Positions 24,001-35,639 of a stretch of DNA of 64,000 nucleotides are shown here, piece after piece; position 1 is the stretch's first letter, and each line of letters starts with the position of its first letter. The stretch lies in NCBI GenBank assembly GCA_004154925.1, contig QJNS01000036.1:248001-312000 (forward strand). Direction: 5' to 3'. A model generated the notes under the pieces. It did no database searches, was not told the origin of the DNA, and was given only the letters and a program-made list of their open reading frames with translations. The DNA comes from Monosporascus cannonballus. Its lineage: Eukaryota; Ascomycota; Sordariomycetes; Xylariales. The position numbers and the translations under genes are program-made.

Positions 24001-26231
24001 TTATACCTTTATGTAATAAGGTTTTATCGTTTTCCTATATCTGTATTTATCGCCATTATCGATTAAATATTAAGATTTTAATTTTTTTTCCATTTATTAA
24101 TAGAGTATAAAATAAACTTTATCTAGTTAATTCTATCGTTAATTAAAATTCCGTACTAACGTATTCATAGCAATCTTAAGATTATATCGTAATTTTTAAA
24201 TAAAACGATATCGAAATTAACTATTTAATATCGCCTTTAAACAAAAACCTCGAAATAATTAATTTCGCGTATAAACTTTTCGTTATTTTAAGCGAATTCC
24301 TAATTTTCGGCATTTATTACTATATAAGATTTTAATTTATATCTCTATAATAATTTAAACTTATTAATTATATTTAGCAAAATATAATTCTCGCCTAAAG
24401 CTTCGTAATTTATTATTACGATATATTAATATATTTCAATTCGTATATTTAAAGTAATAAAGTTATTAACGTTTTTTATTATTGCGTTTAAAATCCTTTT
24501 CGAAAATTCCTTTTAATTCCTTTAAATTTCGTTATTTTGCGGTTTTTTTATAGGTAACCTTTTTTTAACTTTTGTTCGAATTTATCGAATCTTGCTTATA
24601 TTTTTTCGTTTAACGCGTTAAAACGCTATATTTTTCGTTATTACCGGCGTATTCTTTATTCGAATTATATTAATTATTATTAATTCTGCTATAATTCTTC
24701 TTATTAAATAAATTATTTTCTTATATTTGCAATTATATCTTATTATATATCGTCTTATTTATCGTTCTAAAAATTTCTTATAAATTAATCTATTTCTTTT
24801 TTAATAACTTTTTTTATAAAAGTTTATAATAAATATTAACTAAAAATAAAAATCCGTAATAACTTTTTAACAATTTTTTTTATCGTACGTTAAATTAATT
24901 CTTTTTCCGTTTAGTAATTATATTATTTATAATAAAATTTTTTTTCCTGCGAACATTACCTTTTTTCGGACTAACGTTTTATTTCAGCCAGTTACTAAAT
25001 ATCTTCTAGAGCTATAGTTCGAAAATATTAATACTATTATTCGTTATTTTTATTATTTTCAATATAGTTTAAAAAATCGAATCCTTCATAATACATACGA
25101 ATAATTCGTTTATATATATGTTATTTCTATTTTTTGTAATCGGGATATTTTCGTCGTCGACAATATATGGCGTACATTTTGCCGTATCGATCAGGGGTTC
25201 CGGGACAAACTTTTTTATTTAATTTTGGTATTCGCATAATTATCTTTATAATATTTCTTATCGTATTCGCAATACTTATTAAGTTAGTTTTCTGGCTTTT
25301 TATATTTCTTTTGGATTTTTCACTATAAGGAATTTAGTATATATTTAGACTAAATTATATTAATAGATTTGCTTCTGTTCTTTTAATTTTTTTAGATTAT
25401 TTCTTAAATATAGGCTTTTAATTATCTTAACGGGATTTCTTAAACGCTTTGTACCATATTACCTTATGTTTTATTTTATTACAAATATAACATTTAATTT
25501 AACTCCAGTCCTTTTTATAAATAACTTTTAATTCTATAAGTTCTAGTTTTGTATCGTAAAAAATATTACTATATTATAAAATGTTAATATTAATTATATA
25601 TCGGGATATGCTATTATTTTTTCTTTTAATACCTTTCGTACATTATATATATTGTCAATCGTTAATTTTAACCGCTATAACGATATAATCTGATAAATAA
25701 TTAGGCCAATTAAGCTTAAAAATTTTTTATATTTTTTTAAAGAGCGTCGAAAAACTTAGTTATTAATATTTTTTGTTCTTAATTTAATTTAGCTATTAGC
25801 TGAACTAACGTATTGCCGTAATTAAATATTAATCCTTTTTATCGTAATTACTAGATTTGTATTTCGGCTTTTATTTTCTCGTTTATTATTTCGAAAATTT
25901 TTATTAATATCTATTCGAATTATTCGTAATTGCTATAAACTTGCATTATTTTTAGGTTTCGTTCTTCGATTAATAAAATAACGTATTTTTTTATAATAGG
26001 TTTAAACCAAATGATCGTATTTTTAATAAATTATCTAATTACAAATTTAATTTCTATAATAAACGTAGCAAATCGAATAAGAAAATACCTAAAATATATA
26101 CGGCATTAAGTTAAAAACAATTATAATTTAATTAAGGTTTTGTCGAAAAATTCTGGTTTAAAAAACTTAAGAATTTTTTCTAATTCTTTAATAAAATTCA
26201 ACTAAATAATCTAATTTATTCGAAAAGGTTT
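21001..26231 (-). pseudogene. Gypsy A pol remnants (RT, RNase H, integrase)
   Basis: Minus-strand translation gives a readable reverse-transcriptase core around 23280-23440. It contains TFQRMVNYIL-like and KYLDIFVMYYFDN-like segments, where the family motif is YLDD and the second Asp is now Asn. Integrase is readable at about 21960-22180 (CDIYVKAKIRRHELYKKLQ, then YDSIFVIVDRFTKL). The spacing allows RNase H between them. No frame is intact, and the many Asp to Asn, Gly to Arg/Lys and Trp to stop changes are those RIP would cause. Gag cannot be recognised. Confidence 0.75.
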
Positions 26232-26236
26232 CTCGA

Positions 26237-26426
26237 TGTGACGGGCACGATGCGTAGGCTGAACGGAGGCACGGCCCAACGAAGGTTTATATTCAAGGTG
26301 AGGAGGGAAGGGGAGAAACAGCTAGCCACCAGCGAAGTGGCTGCTCCCTATATACATATGGGTAAGCTCGGGCTAAAAAGCTCGTTCCGTAAGCCCGAAC
26401 CGCCTTATAGGCTTTAGCCTATAACA
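26237..26426 (-). repeat. 3' LTR of Gypsy B (left copy)
   Basis: 190 bp, TGTGACGGGCACG...TATAACA. It is GC-richer than its partner and keeps many C and G that are T and A in the right copy. It contains a short inverted repeat (AGCCACC...GGTGGCT form, partly diverged) near 26319-26340. Confidence 0.9.
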
Positions 26427-29095
26427 TTATCCCCTTTTTCGTCCTTAGGAAGTAACGAAACTGCGGCGAGGCGGCGGCGGCTTTACTTATATTATTTTCT
26501 TTTTATCCTTATTTATGCTTTTACGTTTTCGCCGATCCCATTTTTATTTCCGAATAATTTTTTGAAATTACTAAGGGTAATTATATTTTTAAAATTATTA
26601 TATAATTCCTATATTAGTTCGGCGTAACCTGCTTATTTTACGAATAGTTTTTTTTCGGTAACCGTAATTTACGCGTTTATTTTTAGCCCTTAATATATAT
26701 TTTATTATATATATTTTTTTCTTTTTTTTTAATAATATCGGTAATAATTAATTATTATTTAGGATTTAGTTAAATAATAAGTTTTTTATTATTAACTTTA
26801 AAAAATTTACGTTAAATTTTAAATATATTTTTAATAACATATTTAATTTTACGATATTATACGGCGTAATTATAATAATTTTATATTTAATATATATTTA
26901 AAATAACTTTTTAAATAATTATAAGGTAATTATATTTTTTAAATTTAATTATATTAAGTTTTTTATTTTAAAATATAATATTTATTTTTTAAAAACATTA
27001 ATTCATTATTTTATCCAAATTTATATTAATATTATAATAACTTATACGAATTCCGTATTTTTTTATAATTTCTTAATGAAATTAATAATTTTTTTTGTTC
27101 TAAGAATTAATAAAGTAATTATCGGTATTTCGTTAATAAGCTTTATATTATATTTATAAATTAAGAAAAAAAGATTTACTTTTAAGAAAAAATATTTATT
27201 ATTAAAAGTTAAATATATTGCCGGTAAAAATTCGGCTTAATTATATTATACGTAACTTATAAAATAACGGAAATATACGAAAATTTTTAATTAATTTCTT
27301 TCGTAATTTTATTTATTTGAAAATAAAAAAATATATTAAATAATTATTATATATTTATTAAATCGTATAAATAAGTTTAAAATTTGTTCGTTTAATTGTT
27401 TTTTTAATTAAATATTAATTTTTTAAAATACCGTAATATTTTTAATAATAGATAATAACATATTAAATATATATTTTTATATTTATACTAGGTATCGGTT
27501 TTAAGATTATTATTTTTATTAAACAATTATGAAATATTATAAAAAAGCGGGAGTTCTTTTTTTACTTTGCTGGTAAGTTAATTATAAAATTTATCGAAAA
27601 ATTTAAATAAAATCTGTTTAAAATAAGTAAAAGCCGTAATAACCTTTTTTTTGTTTTTTTATACGTACGATTTGTTATATACGTCGTAATTACTACAGAA
27701 ACGACGTATATTTTAAATTTGTTCCGACTAGTAATAATTACGAATTAATATTATTAACGTAACGTTTTTTTCTGGGTAGTTGATAATATAAAAGTCGTAT
27801 ATCCGTTAAATTAATAACGTTTGAAACAGTTTTTATATAAGAATTTAAATATATTCTTTAAATTATAAAAAACCTTTAAGGTCGAAAAAATTATTCCGTT
27901 ATAAAAACCTTTACCGTATTTATAGCCGGAGGAAAATTACGTAATTTTTGGGTTATAGCAGCATATGCTATATTTAAGATTTTATCCTTAATAATTTTTA
28001 AATTTTATATTTCTTAAAGGGTTTTTTCGAAAAATATTTCCTTATTAAAAAATATAACCGATTATTCGTTATTTTTTTAAGTAAATTACGGTTATTAAGA
28101 TTTTCTAAATCCGTACCAGTTTGTTAAATAATTATTTTTTCTTAATTAACCGAATTATCCGCTTTTTAAGCTTAATATTTTTTTTGCCGCGAAATATATT
28201 TTATAATTTACGAAATATAATATTAAATCAATTTATTAATTTATTAAGGCAATATTTAAATACGAAATTAAAAGCGGATAAAAAGCCGGTTTATCGAATT
28301 TACCTTTTAATAAATTTGTAAATACTTATAAAATATTAGAAATTTGCGTAATTTATTAAGATTATAAAAAGATTAATTAGTTTTTAAAGCTTTTTTTATT
28401 TTATTAATGTTTTAACGATAATTAATAATTCTTTATTTTATATTTCGTAATTATATTTAGTTAATAATAATTTTTTTTCAAAAATACGTAATTAATCGTA
28501 AATGTTTTAACAAATTAAATTAACATAAATATTTTCCAATTACTTAGCCGAAATAATTTATTTTTATTACCGTTTTTTTTTCGGAATTTTAATACGTAAA
28601 AATAAATACTATAATAAAAAGTTTTTTAAGTTAATCAAAAACTTATTATGTTTTTTTAACGGAAAAGGGTTTTTTTAGTTAATTATAAAAAGAAAACCGT
28701 TATTCTATTAAAGTTTTTTATAAAATTTCGGTAAAAGTTAACAAACTCGATAAAGTTTTTAATTCTTTTTACATTAATAAAGGTTTTTTATTTTTAAATA
28801 ACGGTTATTTTTTTAAGATCGATTTTTAAGCTTATTTTTATTTCGATAATAAACTTTAAGTATTTCGTTTCCTGGATTACGAATTTATATTTATCTAAAT
28901 TTAACTTTAATTTTATTTCCGCCTGGCGGCGGAATACTAATTTAATTTTAACCATATAATCGGTTCGAAAACCGGATAAATAAATTAATATATCGTTTAT
29001 ATATACGAAATAAAAGTTATTAAAATAACGTTTTAACGTAATATTAATATAATGTTAAAAAGTAGCCGGTATACCGTTAAGGCCGAATAAATATA

Positions 29096-29341
29096 TTAAT
29101 TATTTAAAAAATTCGAAGCATATATAAAACGTAATTTTTTATTCGTTTTTTTAGCGGATATATAATTGGTAAAAAGCTGTTTAAACGTCGAACTTCGTAA
29201 ATTACCGGGCTTATAATAAGGTTCGTAACGTTTTTTTATTAACGAAAAAGGATAACAGTTTCGTTTTGTAATTTTATTTAACTTTTTATAATTTATATAA
29301 AACTGTAAATTCCCGTTAAGTTTTTTTACGAATAATATCAA
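29096..29341 (-). pseudogene. Gypsy B reverse transcriptase fragment
   Basis: An 81-codon open stretch with the Gypsy RT signature ILFVKKLNGNLQFYINYKK followed by LNKITKRNCYPFSLI. The ancestral pattern is VKKxxGxxRFCxDYRxLNxxTxKxxYPLPLI. Flanking frames are broken by stops. Confidence 0.8.
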
Positions 29342-31639
29342 GATACTTATAAAGGAATTATTAATTTAAATTTAATTTTTATCGAATAAGTTTAGAAGTA
29401 TTTTATATAAAACTAATAATTTTTTCCTTAATATTTCGTATGAAGGTTTTTATAGGATTATTTTTTTAACTTAAAACATTTATTTTTAAGTTTATCGTTA
29501 TATTATTATTATTATTAATAAATAATAAGAACGAATTTTTGTTATTTATAAATAGGTTTCAGAATTTTTACATTTTTTTAAAAAGATATTTCGTTATATT
29601 TTTAGAAATTAATTACGATTTTATTTTTAAAGCTTTAGTAATATTTTTTATAAAAATTACGAATAATTATATCCCGTTTTTTTACGGCGATTTTGCTGCG
29701 TTATTACCGCGAAAGTTATAACCGTTATTAAATAAGCTTTTTTGTATTTTTGTAATTACTTTTTTAGGCCATCTTTAGGTTTTTTATCGAATTATTCTTT
29801 TTCGCGTAATATAGGCGTAATAACGTTATTTGCGAAATAAATAAACCGTTATTTCGCTTTATATATAATATTATTATATTTTATTTAAGGTTTTCTTAAG
29901 ATAAAAAGGTAAAATAAGTTTTTAATTATATATTTTTAAATTTGTTTTAAACGGCCGTTTAAATTTACGTTAATGTAAATATTTTTTTAAATTATAGTTA
30001 TTATAAATTTGTTATTTTTCGTTAATTTTAGTCGATAAAATATAATAAATATATATTATAATTTTAAACGGCAAATTAATTATTAATTAAATGCGAAATA
30101 ATAAATATATTTATTATCGATTAAGATATTTATATATATGGTATTATTAATTAAAGCATTTAATATAAAAAATATTATTTAATTTATTATTAACTTTTTA
30201 TAATTTTTATTACATTTTTTTGTTAATAATTTTTAATAAAAGTTATTTTTTTAAATTTTCGTTATCCGAATTATTATTCCCGTTAATAACATTCTGCAAA
30301 TTTGCTACCGTAATTTCCGTTTTAACCGGATAAAGCCGTTTTATAAATTTGTATTTAAGGTATTTTTAATTCGAATAATTTGTAACGGCATAACAGAAAT
30401 ATTACTTTTTTTGTTTTCGAACTTTTATTTTGTTATCGGAAAGTTATTTCGTATAAGGCCGGTTATTTAAACCTTATTTTAAGTTATTTTCGAATCGGTT
30501 TTTTTAATTACTTTATTATTAGTTTATAAATTTAGAAATTAATATAATTAATTATACGATATCCGTTATAAGTATATTTTTTAAACGTTTATTATTTAAG
30601 TTAATTTATTAATTTAGCCGATATATTATTATTAATTAATCGTTCCGTTTTTTTTGTAAAATTACTAAATTATTTTTTTTTATTTATATAATAATTAAGT
30701 AAAATTTTTAAATAATTAATTATTTTATTTACTTTACGTATTTAATAATTATAATTATCGTAAAATATATTTTTCGTTATTAATACGTTATGAAATTACG
30801 TATTAATACCGGTATTTAAGGAAATTACTTTAATTATTAAAAGTTATATTAAATTTTTATATTCGGCTAATTTAAACTTAACATTTAATAAATAATTTTA
30901 AAATTATTAATTATTATTTTGCTCTATACGTTATAATTACTTTTTAACAGATTATATTATTTATTTATTTTTCAATTATTTTTTTATATAAAAAAATTAT
31001 TAACGTTAAAATCTTTTCGTAATTTTTTTATTTCGAATTAATAATTAAATTATAATTGTTTTTCGATAAATATAAATATTATAATATTTAAGCAAATTAT
31101 TATAAAAAAACCGAAAATAAACCGGTTTATTTTTTATTTTCGTATAAAATATAGCGAAAAACGAACGGAATATTTTTTTATTTTCCGTTTTACGAAAATT
31201 ATTTTATAAGTTTACGATTCGCTTTTATAAACGCGTTATTAAACGGCGGGTTTATCGTAAGTTTTTGGCAAGGCGGGTTTTATTTTATAAGGGTTTTTTT
31301 TCCGTTTTCGTAAAAAGATATTTTTTTATTTCCGTTATCCGGTTAAGTAAATTATTTATTATTTCGTTACGGTTAAAAACTAACTTAATAAATTTTTTTA
31401 GCTACATATTAAATTTTTAAAGTATATTTACGAACGATTAATGCTATAAGTTTTTCTTAATAATTTCGGATAAGATTAGTACTATAAGCTTATTTATAAT
31501 TTTGTTAATTATGTTATTTCGTAATTATTTTGTTATAAGATTTTCTTTAGCTTATTATCCGTAACCAGGATATCTTTGGAAAATATTTTATTTTTATTTA
31601 ACTTTTTGGAAGTTATAATAAATTATAATCTTAAATATA

Positions 31640-31829
31640 TGTAATGGGTATAATATATAAATTAAACGAAGGTACGGCCTAACGAAAGTTTATATTCAAG
31701 GTAAGAAGAGAAAGGAAAAAACAGTTAGCCACCAGCGAGGTGGCTGCTCCCTATATACATATGGGTAAGCTCGAGCTAAAAAGCTCGCTCCGTAAGCTCG
31801 AGCCGCTCTATAGGCTCTAGCCTGTAACA
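31640..31829 (-). repeat. 5' LTR of Gypsy B (right copy)
   Basis: 190 bp, TGTAATGGG...CTGTAACA, the same length as the left copy. Differences from it are almost entirely C/T and G/A transitions. Confidence 0.9.
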
Positions 31830-32124
31830 TTCGATTTCGAAAACTTTTTTTTTCTTTAAATTTCTTATAAACGGCTTAAAAGGATGTTATAAGGTCATTA
31901 TTATCTTTTTCAAGCTGGAAAATACGTTCGTTTATAATATCTAAGCGTTGAAAAAAATTTTTGCGAAAAAAATAACGCCTTTCCTTTTTTTTCTCGGATT
32001 CCATTTTAATCTCCAAATAATCAAAGACTTGGTAAATAAGTTATTCGAGCTGCTTACTAATAAACACAACGTTAATCGATATTATTTAAAATTTAACGGT
32101 GTTATTAAATAAAAACTTATAACG

Positions 32125-32499
32125 TACAACGGTTAAAAGGGTTAGCTAATTATTAAATCTTAATCGTACGGATTTATATTAATAAAATATTATAAGAATT
32201 TGAATAATAAATATAATAATTATATTACGTTTCGTAATTCTAAAAATGCCTTAAATAACGATGTTATGTTTTAAGCTAAAGTTATCTAAATTATGGAAAT
32301 AATCAGCGTATATATCTTTATTCTTTTTAGCTTAATCATTTATAATTATATAGCTAGTGATAATCATAATCGCTTGCAATCCTCTTTGATCACTTCTAAT
32401 CACTGGCTTGGCAGTGATTATCGTTACGTAACTTATAGTGTGGTCCGTGTGATCCTTGCTTGACCGTTTCTTGAGGCTGAAGCTTGTTGGGTTGTAACA
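32125..32499 (-). repeat. 5' LTR of Gypsy A (right copy)
   Basis: About 375 bp matching 20059-20434, followed directly by gtaaa (32500-32504). Its last roughly 120 bp keep near-normal GC content, unlike the left copy. Confidence 0.85.
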
Positions 32500-32504
32500 G
32501 TAAA

Positions 32505-32790
32505 CAGCAAATTCGCTATATTTTTAACGTATTAACGCCGGATAGAAAACGTTTGCAAATCTAGGTTAAGAATCTGTTCGACGATTAATTTCTTTTCGAT
32601 TAACGTCAGTTTTTATAAATTAGGGATAATATCGGTTCGAGCGTATTTACCGTGATATCGAGCCTTTAAGAATCGCTTTAACGATTAAATTTATTCTTTT
32701 TTTATAAAACGTTCTATATTATTGGTATTAAATAATATATGTTTAAAGTTGGTAATTAAAATATAAATAAAAAATAAACCGCAAACTTAT
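32505..32790 (-). pseudogene. Pogo-type transposase, N-terminal part (RIP-degraded)
   Basis: Minus-strand translation gives segments of the CENP-B/Tc5-type DNA-binding domain: KLTLIEKKLIVEQILNLDLQ, then TFSIRR and VKNIANLLF. The family form is KLTxxEExxIVxxILxLDxxGFxPRxxxVxxMANxLL. The frame runs straight into the Gypsy A insertion point and resumes at 20053, which places the insertion inside the transposase gene. Several stops are present. Confidence 0.78.
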
Positions 32791-32816
32791 TCAAGTCTTA
32801 AGCTTATGTAACACGT
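32765..32816 (-). repeat. Right terminal inverted repeat of the pogo-type element
   Basis: Reverse complement starts ACGTGTTACATAAGC and matches the left repeat at 18571. It is followed by TA. Confidence 0.82.
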
Positions 32817-32818
32817 TA

Positions 32819-33379
32819 ATTAATAATTTTTAATAATTTATTAAACTTAATATTATAATAATATTATAATTATATTGTTGTTTATAATAAAGTCGAAAAC
32901 TTATATAATTATTTTAATTATAATTAAATAAAATTGATATATAATAATTATAATATTTGTATTTTCGAATAATATTATAATTATTAAATATTAATATTTA
33001 ATCATAATTTTAAGATATTCGTCAGTAATTTTTGTACGATTAACGACTTATAAGGTTATAAAGGTCAAAATTAATATAAGTAACAGTTATTTTAATGGCT
33101 GCGACGGCAGCATTTCGTCGCAGTCGCTTTTTTAACGGCCGCGATAAGCTAGCCGGTCTAGGCCTAGATGCCAAGGGTACATCAAAAAAATCTTCGCAGC
33201 CGCTGCTCATGAAGTCTTACGATAATCACTCCCTGATAGGGAAAGGCGTTATGCTTATATGGGAGCGAATGGGGAGGGAGTGGCGAAAAGCTACAAGCTT
33301 CGCGGCCGCTGAGATCCATCGAACACACCCTAACTCTGCCTCATAAAATTGACACGGAACTCAATCCACAACCGAAGCC
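32819..33379. other. Right edge of the AT-rich island and promoter region of the DsbA-like gene
   Basis: 32819-33085 is AT-rich without recognisable coding sequence. From about 33090 the composition jumps to normal. The 83-codon plus ORF at 33095-33346 has no family features and is treated as chance. The last roughly 290 bp upstream of 33380 must contain the promoter of the next gene. Confidence 0.6.
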
Positions 33380-34039
33380 ATGGCAGTACCCCCCAAGTTC
33401 GCAGGCCTGAAGCTCCAGTTCTCGGCTCCCCCGCTCGGCGACAGCGCCGGCGTGCCGCCGCAGCTGCACACCCTGGAGGTGTACCTCGACTACGTGTGCC
33501 CGTTCTCGGCGCGGCAATTCGCCACGTTGTACCACGAGGTGGTGCCGCTGGTGCGCTCGAACCCGGCGTGGGCCTCGAAGCTGCAGATCGTGCTCCGGCC
33601 GCAGGTGCAGCCGTGGCACCCGTCGTCGACGCTCACGCACGAGGCGGCCGTCGCCGTGCTGCAGCTGGCGCCGGCGAAGTTCTGGGCGTTCAGCGACGCC
33701 CTCTTCAGGGACCAGAAGGCGTACTTCGACGTCAGCGTCGTGAACGAGACCCGCAACCAGACGTACCGCCGCCTCGCGCGCCTCGCCGCGCAGTCTGTCG
33801 GCGTCGACGAGGAAGAGGTGTACGCCCGGCTCGCGATCCCTGAGAAGGCGGATGATGAGGGCGCCTTGAATGTGGGGAATAAGGTCACGAATGATTTGAA
33901 GGTCTTGGTCAAGATGGCAAGGTTGGTGGGCGTGCATGTCAGCCCTACGGTCGTCTTCGACGGTGTCACTGCGGGGGATATCTCGAGTAGTTGGACCAAG
34001 GACCAGTGGGAGGAGTGGTTGAAGAAGAACATTGCGTGA
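33380..34039 (+). CDS. DsbA-like / thioredoxin-fold protein
   Basis: A single-exon gene of 219 residues. The protein begins MAVPPKFAGLKLQF and carries a beta-strand followed by a CPFS active site (LDYVCPFSARQF). So the CxxC motif of DsbA has only its first Cys, as in many fungal thioredoxin-like oxidoreductases and glutathione-transferase-kappa relatives. A cis-proline-type loop appears near the C-terminus (HVSPTVVFDGV), followed by SSSWTKDQWEEWLKKNIA. The helical insertion between them (FWAFSDALFRDQKAYFD) is typical of the DSBA family. There is no signal peptide, so it is probably cytosolic. Function in the cell is unknown. The start has an acceptable context and no upstream ATG in frame. 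Confidence 0.88.
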   Translation: MAVPPKFAGLKLQFSAPPLGDSAGVPPQLHTLEVYLDYVCPFSARQFATLYHEVVPLVRSNPAWASKLQIVLRPQVQPWHPSSTLTHEAAVAVLQLAPAKFWAFSDALFRDQKAYFDVSVVNETRNQTYRRLARLAAQSVGVDEEEVYARLAIPEKADDEGALNVGNKVTNDLKVLVKMARLVGVHVSPTVVFDGVTAGDISSSWTKDQWEEWLKKNIA

Positions 34040-34738
34040 GGATCTGTTGCCTGGCTCAAGAGTTACATGGTTTGCGGAGGATCGTCTGGGAAGACTACAA
34101 GAGAACAATGGATGAGACTCGTGTCAGAGCTCGCGATGTGCATCAAGGAGACACGTGGATGCGGCACACTCAACAAGCGCCATGAAGCCAGCAAAGACTC
34201 TCTAACATCGGAGACACTCTTAAGGATTAGGCTATGATATTGGAAACGCCACGGTTCAGAGACTCCCTCGACGGGGGCATTTTTGTCAGTCGTTTAGGGG
34301 CTAGGGCACAATTCAAGGGCAACCCAAATTCGGAGAACCCAGACCAGTCTTGTATTCCACTCCTTGAATGGTAGACGTAAGGGGGCGGCTCATCAACAAT
34401 CAAAATCACCTCATATAGGTAGGTATCTGCCGCAGGAAAGATATACACATGTACTCTCACATCCCGTTTGTATGCAGATATAAAACCAGTTCACAAGTCC
34501 TCAGTCATGATTCTGAACGTCTAGCCGTATCAGACTACCTTTCCCATAAGATCCTTCGTATATTCATCTCTCATCGCTCTCGCTGTCAAGTGCGCTTGCT
34601 CCCGCTGCCAGCTGGCCAACACCTGCGACTTTTCAATTGAGCAACCCGCCCGCTCGTAATCCGCGCCGGATTCACATTTTTGGTTTCGGCTTCAATCTCG
34701 AAAGTTATAATGCAGGCAAGGCCAGGAAAAAGCTCATA
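34040..34738. other. Intergenic, no gene recognised
   Basis: 0.7 kb between two same-strand genes. Small ORFs (34227-34460 minus, 34449-34640 plus) lack family features. A short CTCTC/TCTC-rich stretch lies just upstream of the next gene. Nothing else seen. Confidence 0.55.
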
Positions 34739-35623
34739 ATGTTACTCATCGGGGTTTTACGAAAGTCTCACCTGAGTTCCATCAGGCGTCCGGGCCTCAT
34801 CTCCCGAAGCGTGACGGCGGCGCGCCTCACATCACCGCAGAATCACAGAGCATCGCAATTGAGATCTGCGACGACCTCGACGAAAGCCGAAGCTGCGGCC
34901 GACCCGGCGCAGCCTCCGGCGCGCAAATTCGGTAGGTCTCATTATACAGAAACACCGATAAAGTTACCCTGTACGTGCTGACCCGAACCTCCGGGGTAGC
35001 CTACCCTGAGCGGCTGTGCATATACCACGCGGGCACCGGCCGGACAACGTTCCTAGCGTGCCTGAAGCTGTCGACGCTATTCATCTTCGCCTTCTTCGGG
35101 TTCGTCGTGACGCCGGCGTACTTCGACAAGGAGGGGTTCTCGGTGAACGTCGCACGAAGTTAGTTTTGCACTGTTGCATAATGCTCCCGCCGTGCGACTG
35201 GTCGGCTGATACTGATGCTCGGCAGCTACGGCCTCGGCGCTCGTGCCGCTGATCTTCGTGGCGTACACGACGTCGCCGTTCGTCTCCTTTATCCACATCC
35301 GCCTGCCCCCCTTCGCGAGGCAGTCGGAGGAGATGCTGCGGCGGTTCGTGCAGAACCTGCCGCCCAAGACGGAGCTCGACATCACGACCATGAGCTTCAT
35401 CGCCAAGCCGCGCCTCAGCAAGGTGGCGGTCTCCGACCTCTGGGCCGCCAACAAGAGGCTCGGCATCGTCAATTACACCAGGGACACCGCGGCGGAGAAC
35501 GCGGCGAGGAAGTGGTACAGGTTCCCGGCCGTCGGCAACTTCAACATCCAGGCCAACAAGATGCCCAGGCTTCCCTGGGTCTGGGAGCATGTCGCCAACA
35601 CACTCGCACGACAGCGCGCATAA
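34739..35623 (+). CDS. TMEM70-like fungal mitochondrial membrane protein
   Basis: Three exons: 34739-34931, 35000-35158 and 35226-35623. Introns are 68 nt (GTAGGT donor, GCTGAC branch, TAG acceptor) and 67 nt (GTTAGT donor, CAG acceptor). The product is 249 residues. The N-terminus is rich in Arg/Ser without acidic residues (MLLIGVLRKSHLSSIRRPG), a mitochondrial presequence pattern. Two hydrophobic segments follow: FLACLKLSTLFIFAFFGFVV and ALVPLIFVAYTTSPFVSFI. Between and after them are RLCIYHAGTGRTTF and RLPPFARQSEEMLRRFVQNL, a layout I know from fungal inner-membrane proteins related to TMEM70. The C-terminus ends with LPWVWEHVANTLARQRA. An internal ATG at 34710 is followed at once by a stop, which fixes the start at 34739. 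Confidence 0.8.
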
Positions 35624-35639
35624 TTATTTGCGTAATTCT

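Larger units (their letters stand above)
26237..31829 (-). mobile_element. Gypsy-type LTR retrotransposon B (degenerate), nested in Gypsy A
   Basis: Two 190-bp LTRs, 26237-26426 and 31640-31829, both start TG and end CA. They are flanked by a 5-bp duplication, ctcga at 26232-26236 and ttcga at 31830-31834, with one C/T difference. Element length is 5593 bp. The minus orientation is shown by a polypurine tract (reverse of 26427-26440, AAAAAGGGG type) next to the left LTR and by minus-strand reverse transcriptase at 29096-29341. The interior is strongly AT-rich with no intact frame. It is the youngest insertion in the nest. Confidence 0.88.
20059..32499 (-). mobile_element. Gypsy-type LTR retrotransposon A (degenerate), inserted in the pogo element and carrying Gypsy B
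   Basis: Direct repeats of about 376 bp bound the element at 20059-20434 and 32125-32499, with a perfect 5-bp duplication gtaaa outside them. Orientation is minus. The purine-rich tract (reverse of about 20435-20452) abuts the left LTR, which is therefore the 3' LTR. Reverse transcriptase lies around 23280-23440 and integrase around 21960-22180, the Gypsy order RT then IN. Net length without Gypsy B is about 6.8 kb. All coding frames are broken by RIP-type transitions. Gypsy B sits only about 0.3 kb inside the 5' LTR, in the leader or gag region. Confidence 0.86.
18571..32816 (-). mobile_element. Fot1/pogo-type DNA transposon (degenerate), split by nested Gypsy elements
   Basis: Terminal inverted repeats of about 50 nt begin ACGTATTACATAAG at 18571 and end CTTATGTAACACGT at 32816. 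They are flanked by TA on both sides (18569-18570 and 32817-32818), the target duplication of the Tc1/mariner-pogo superfamily. Without the Gypsy insertion (20059-32499 plus one gtaaa copy) the element is about 1.8 kb, a normal Fot1/pogo size. The minus-strand transposase is split by the insertion. The N-terminal helix-turn-helix part lies at 32505-32790 and the remainder at 18690-20053. RIP-type substitutions have put many stops in it, so it is inactive. Confidence 0.85.

Noticed and set aside
15731..33090. Centromere or telomere-like region
   Set aside because: The AT-richness is explained by identifiable RIP-degraded transposons; no telomeric repeat was seen.
33095..33346. 83-codon plus ORF at the island edge
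   Set aside because: Short, no domain; lies in the presumed promoter of the DsbA-like gene.
33341..34108. 255-codon minus ORF over the DsbA-like gene
   Set aside because: Antisense shadow of the GC-rich coding region.
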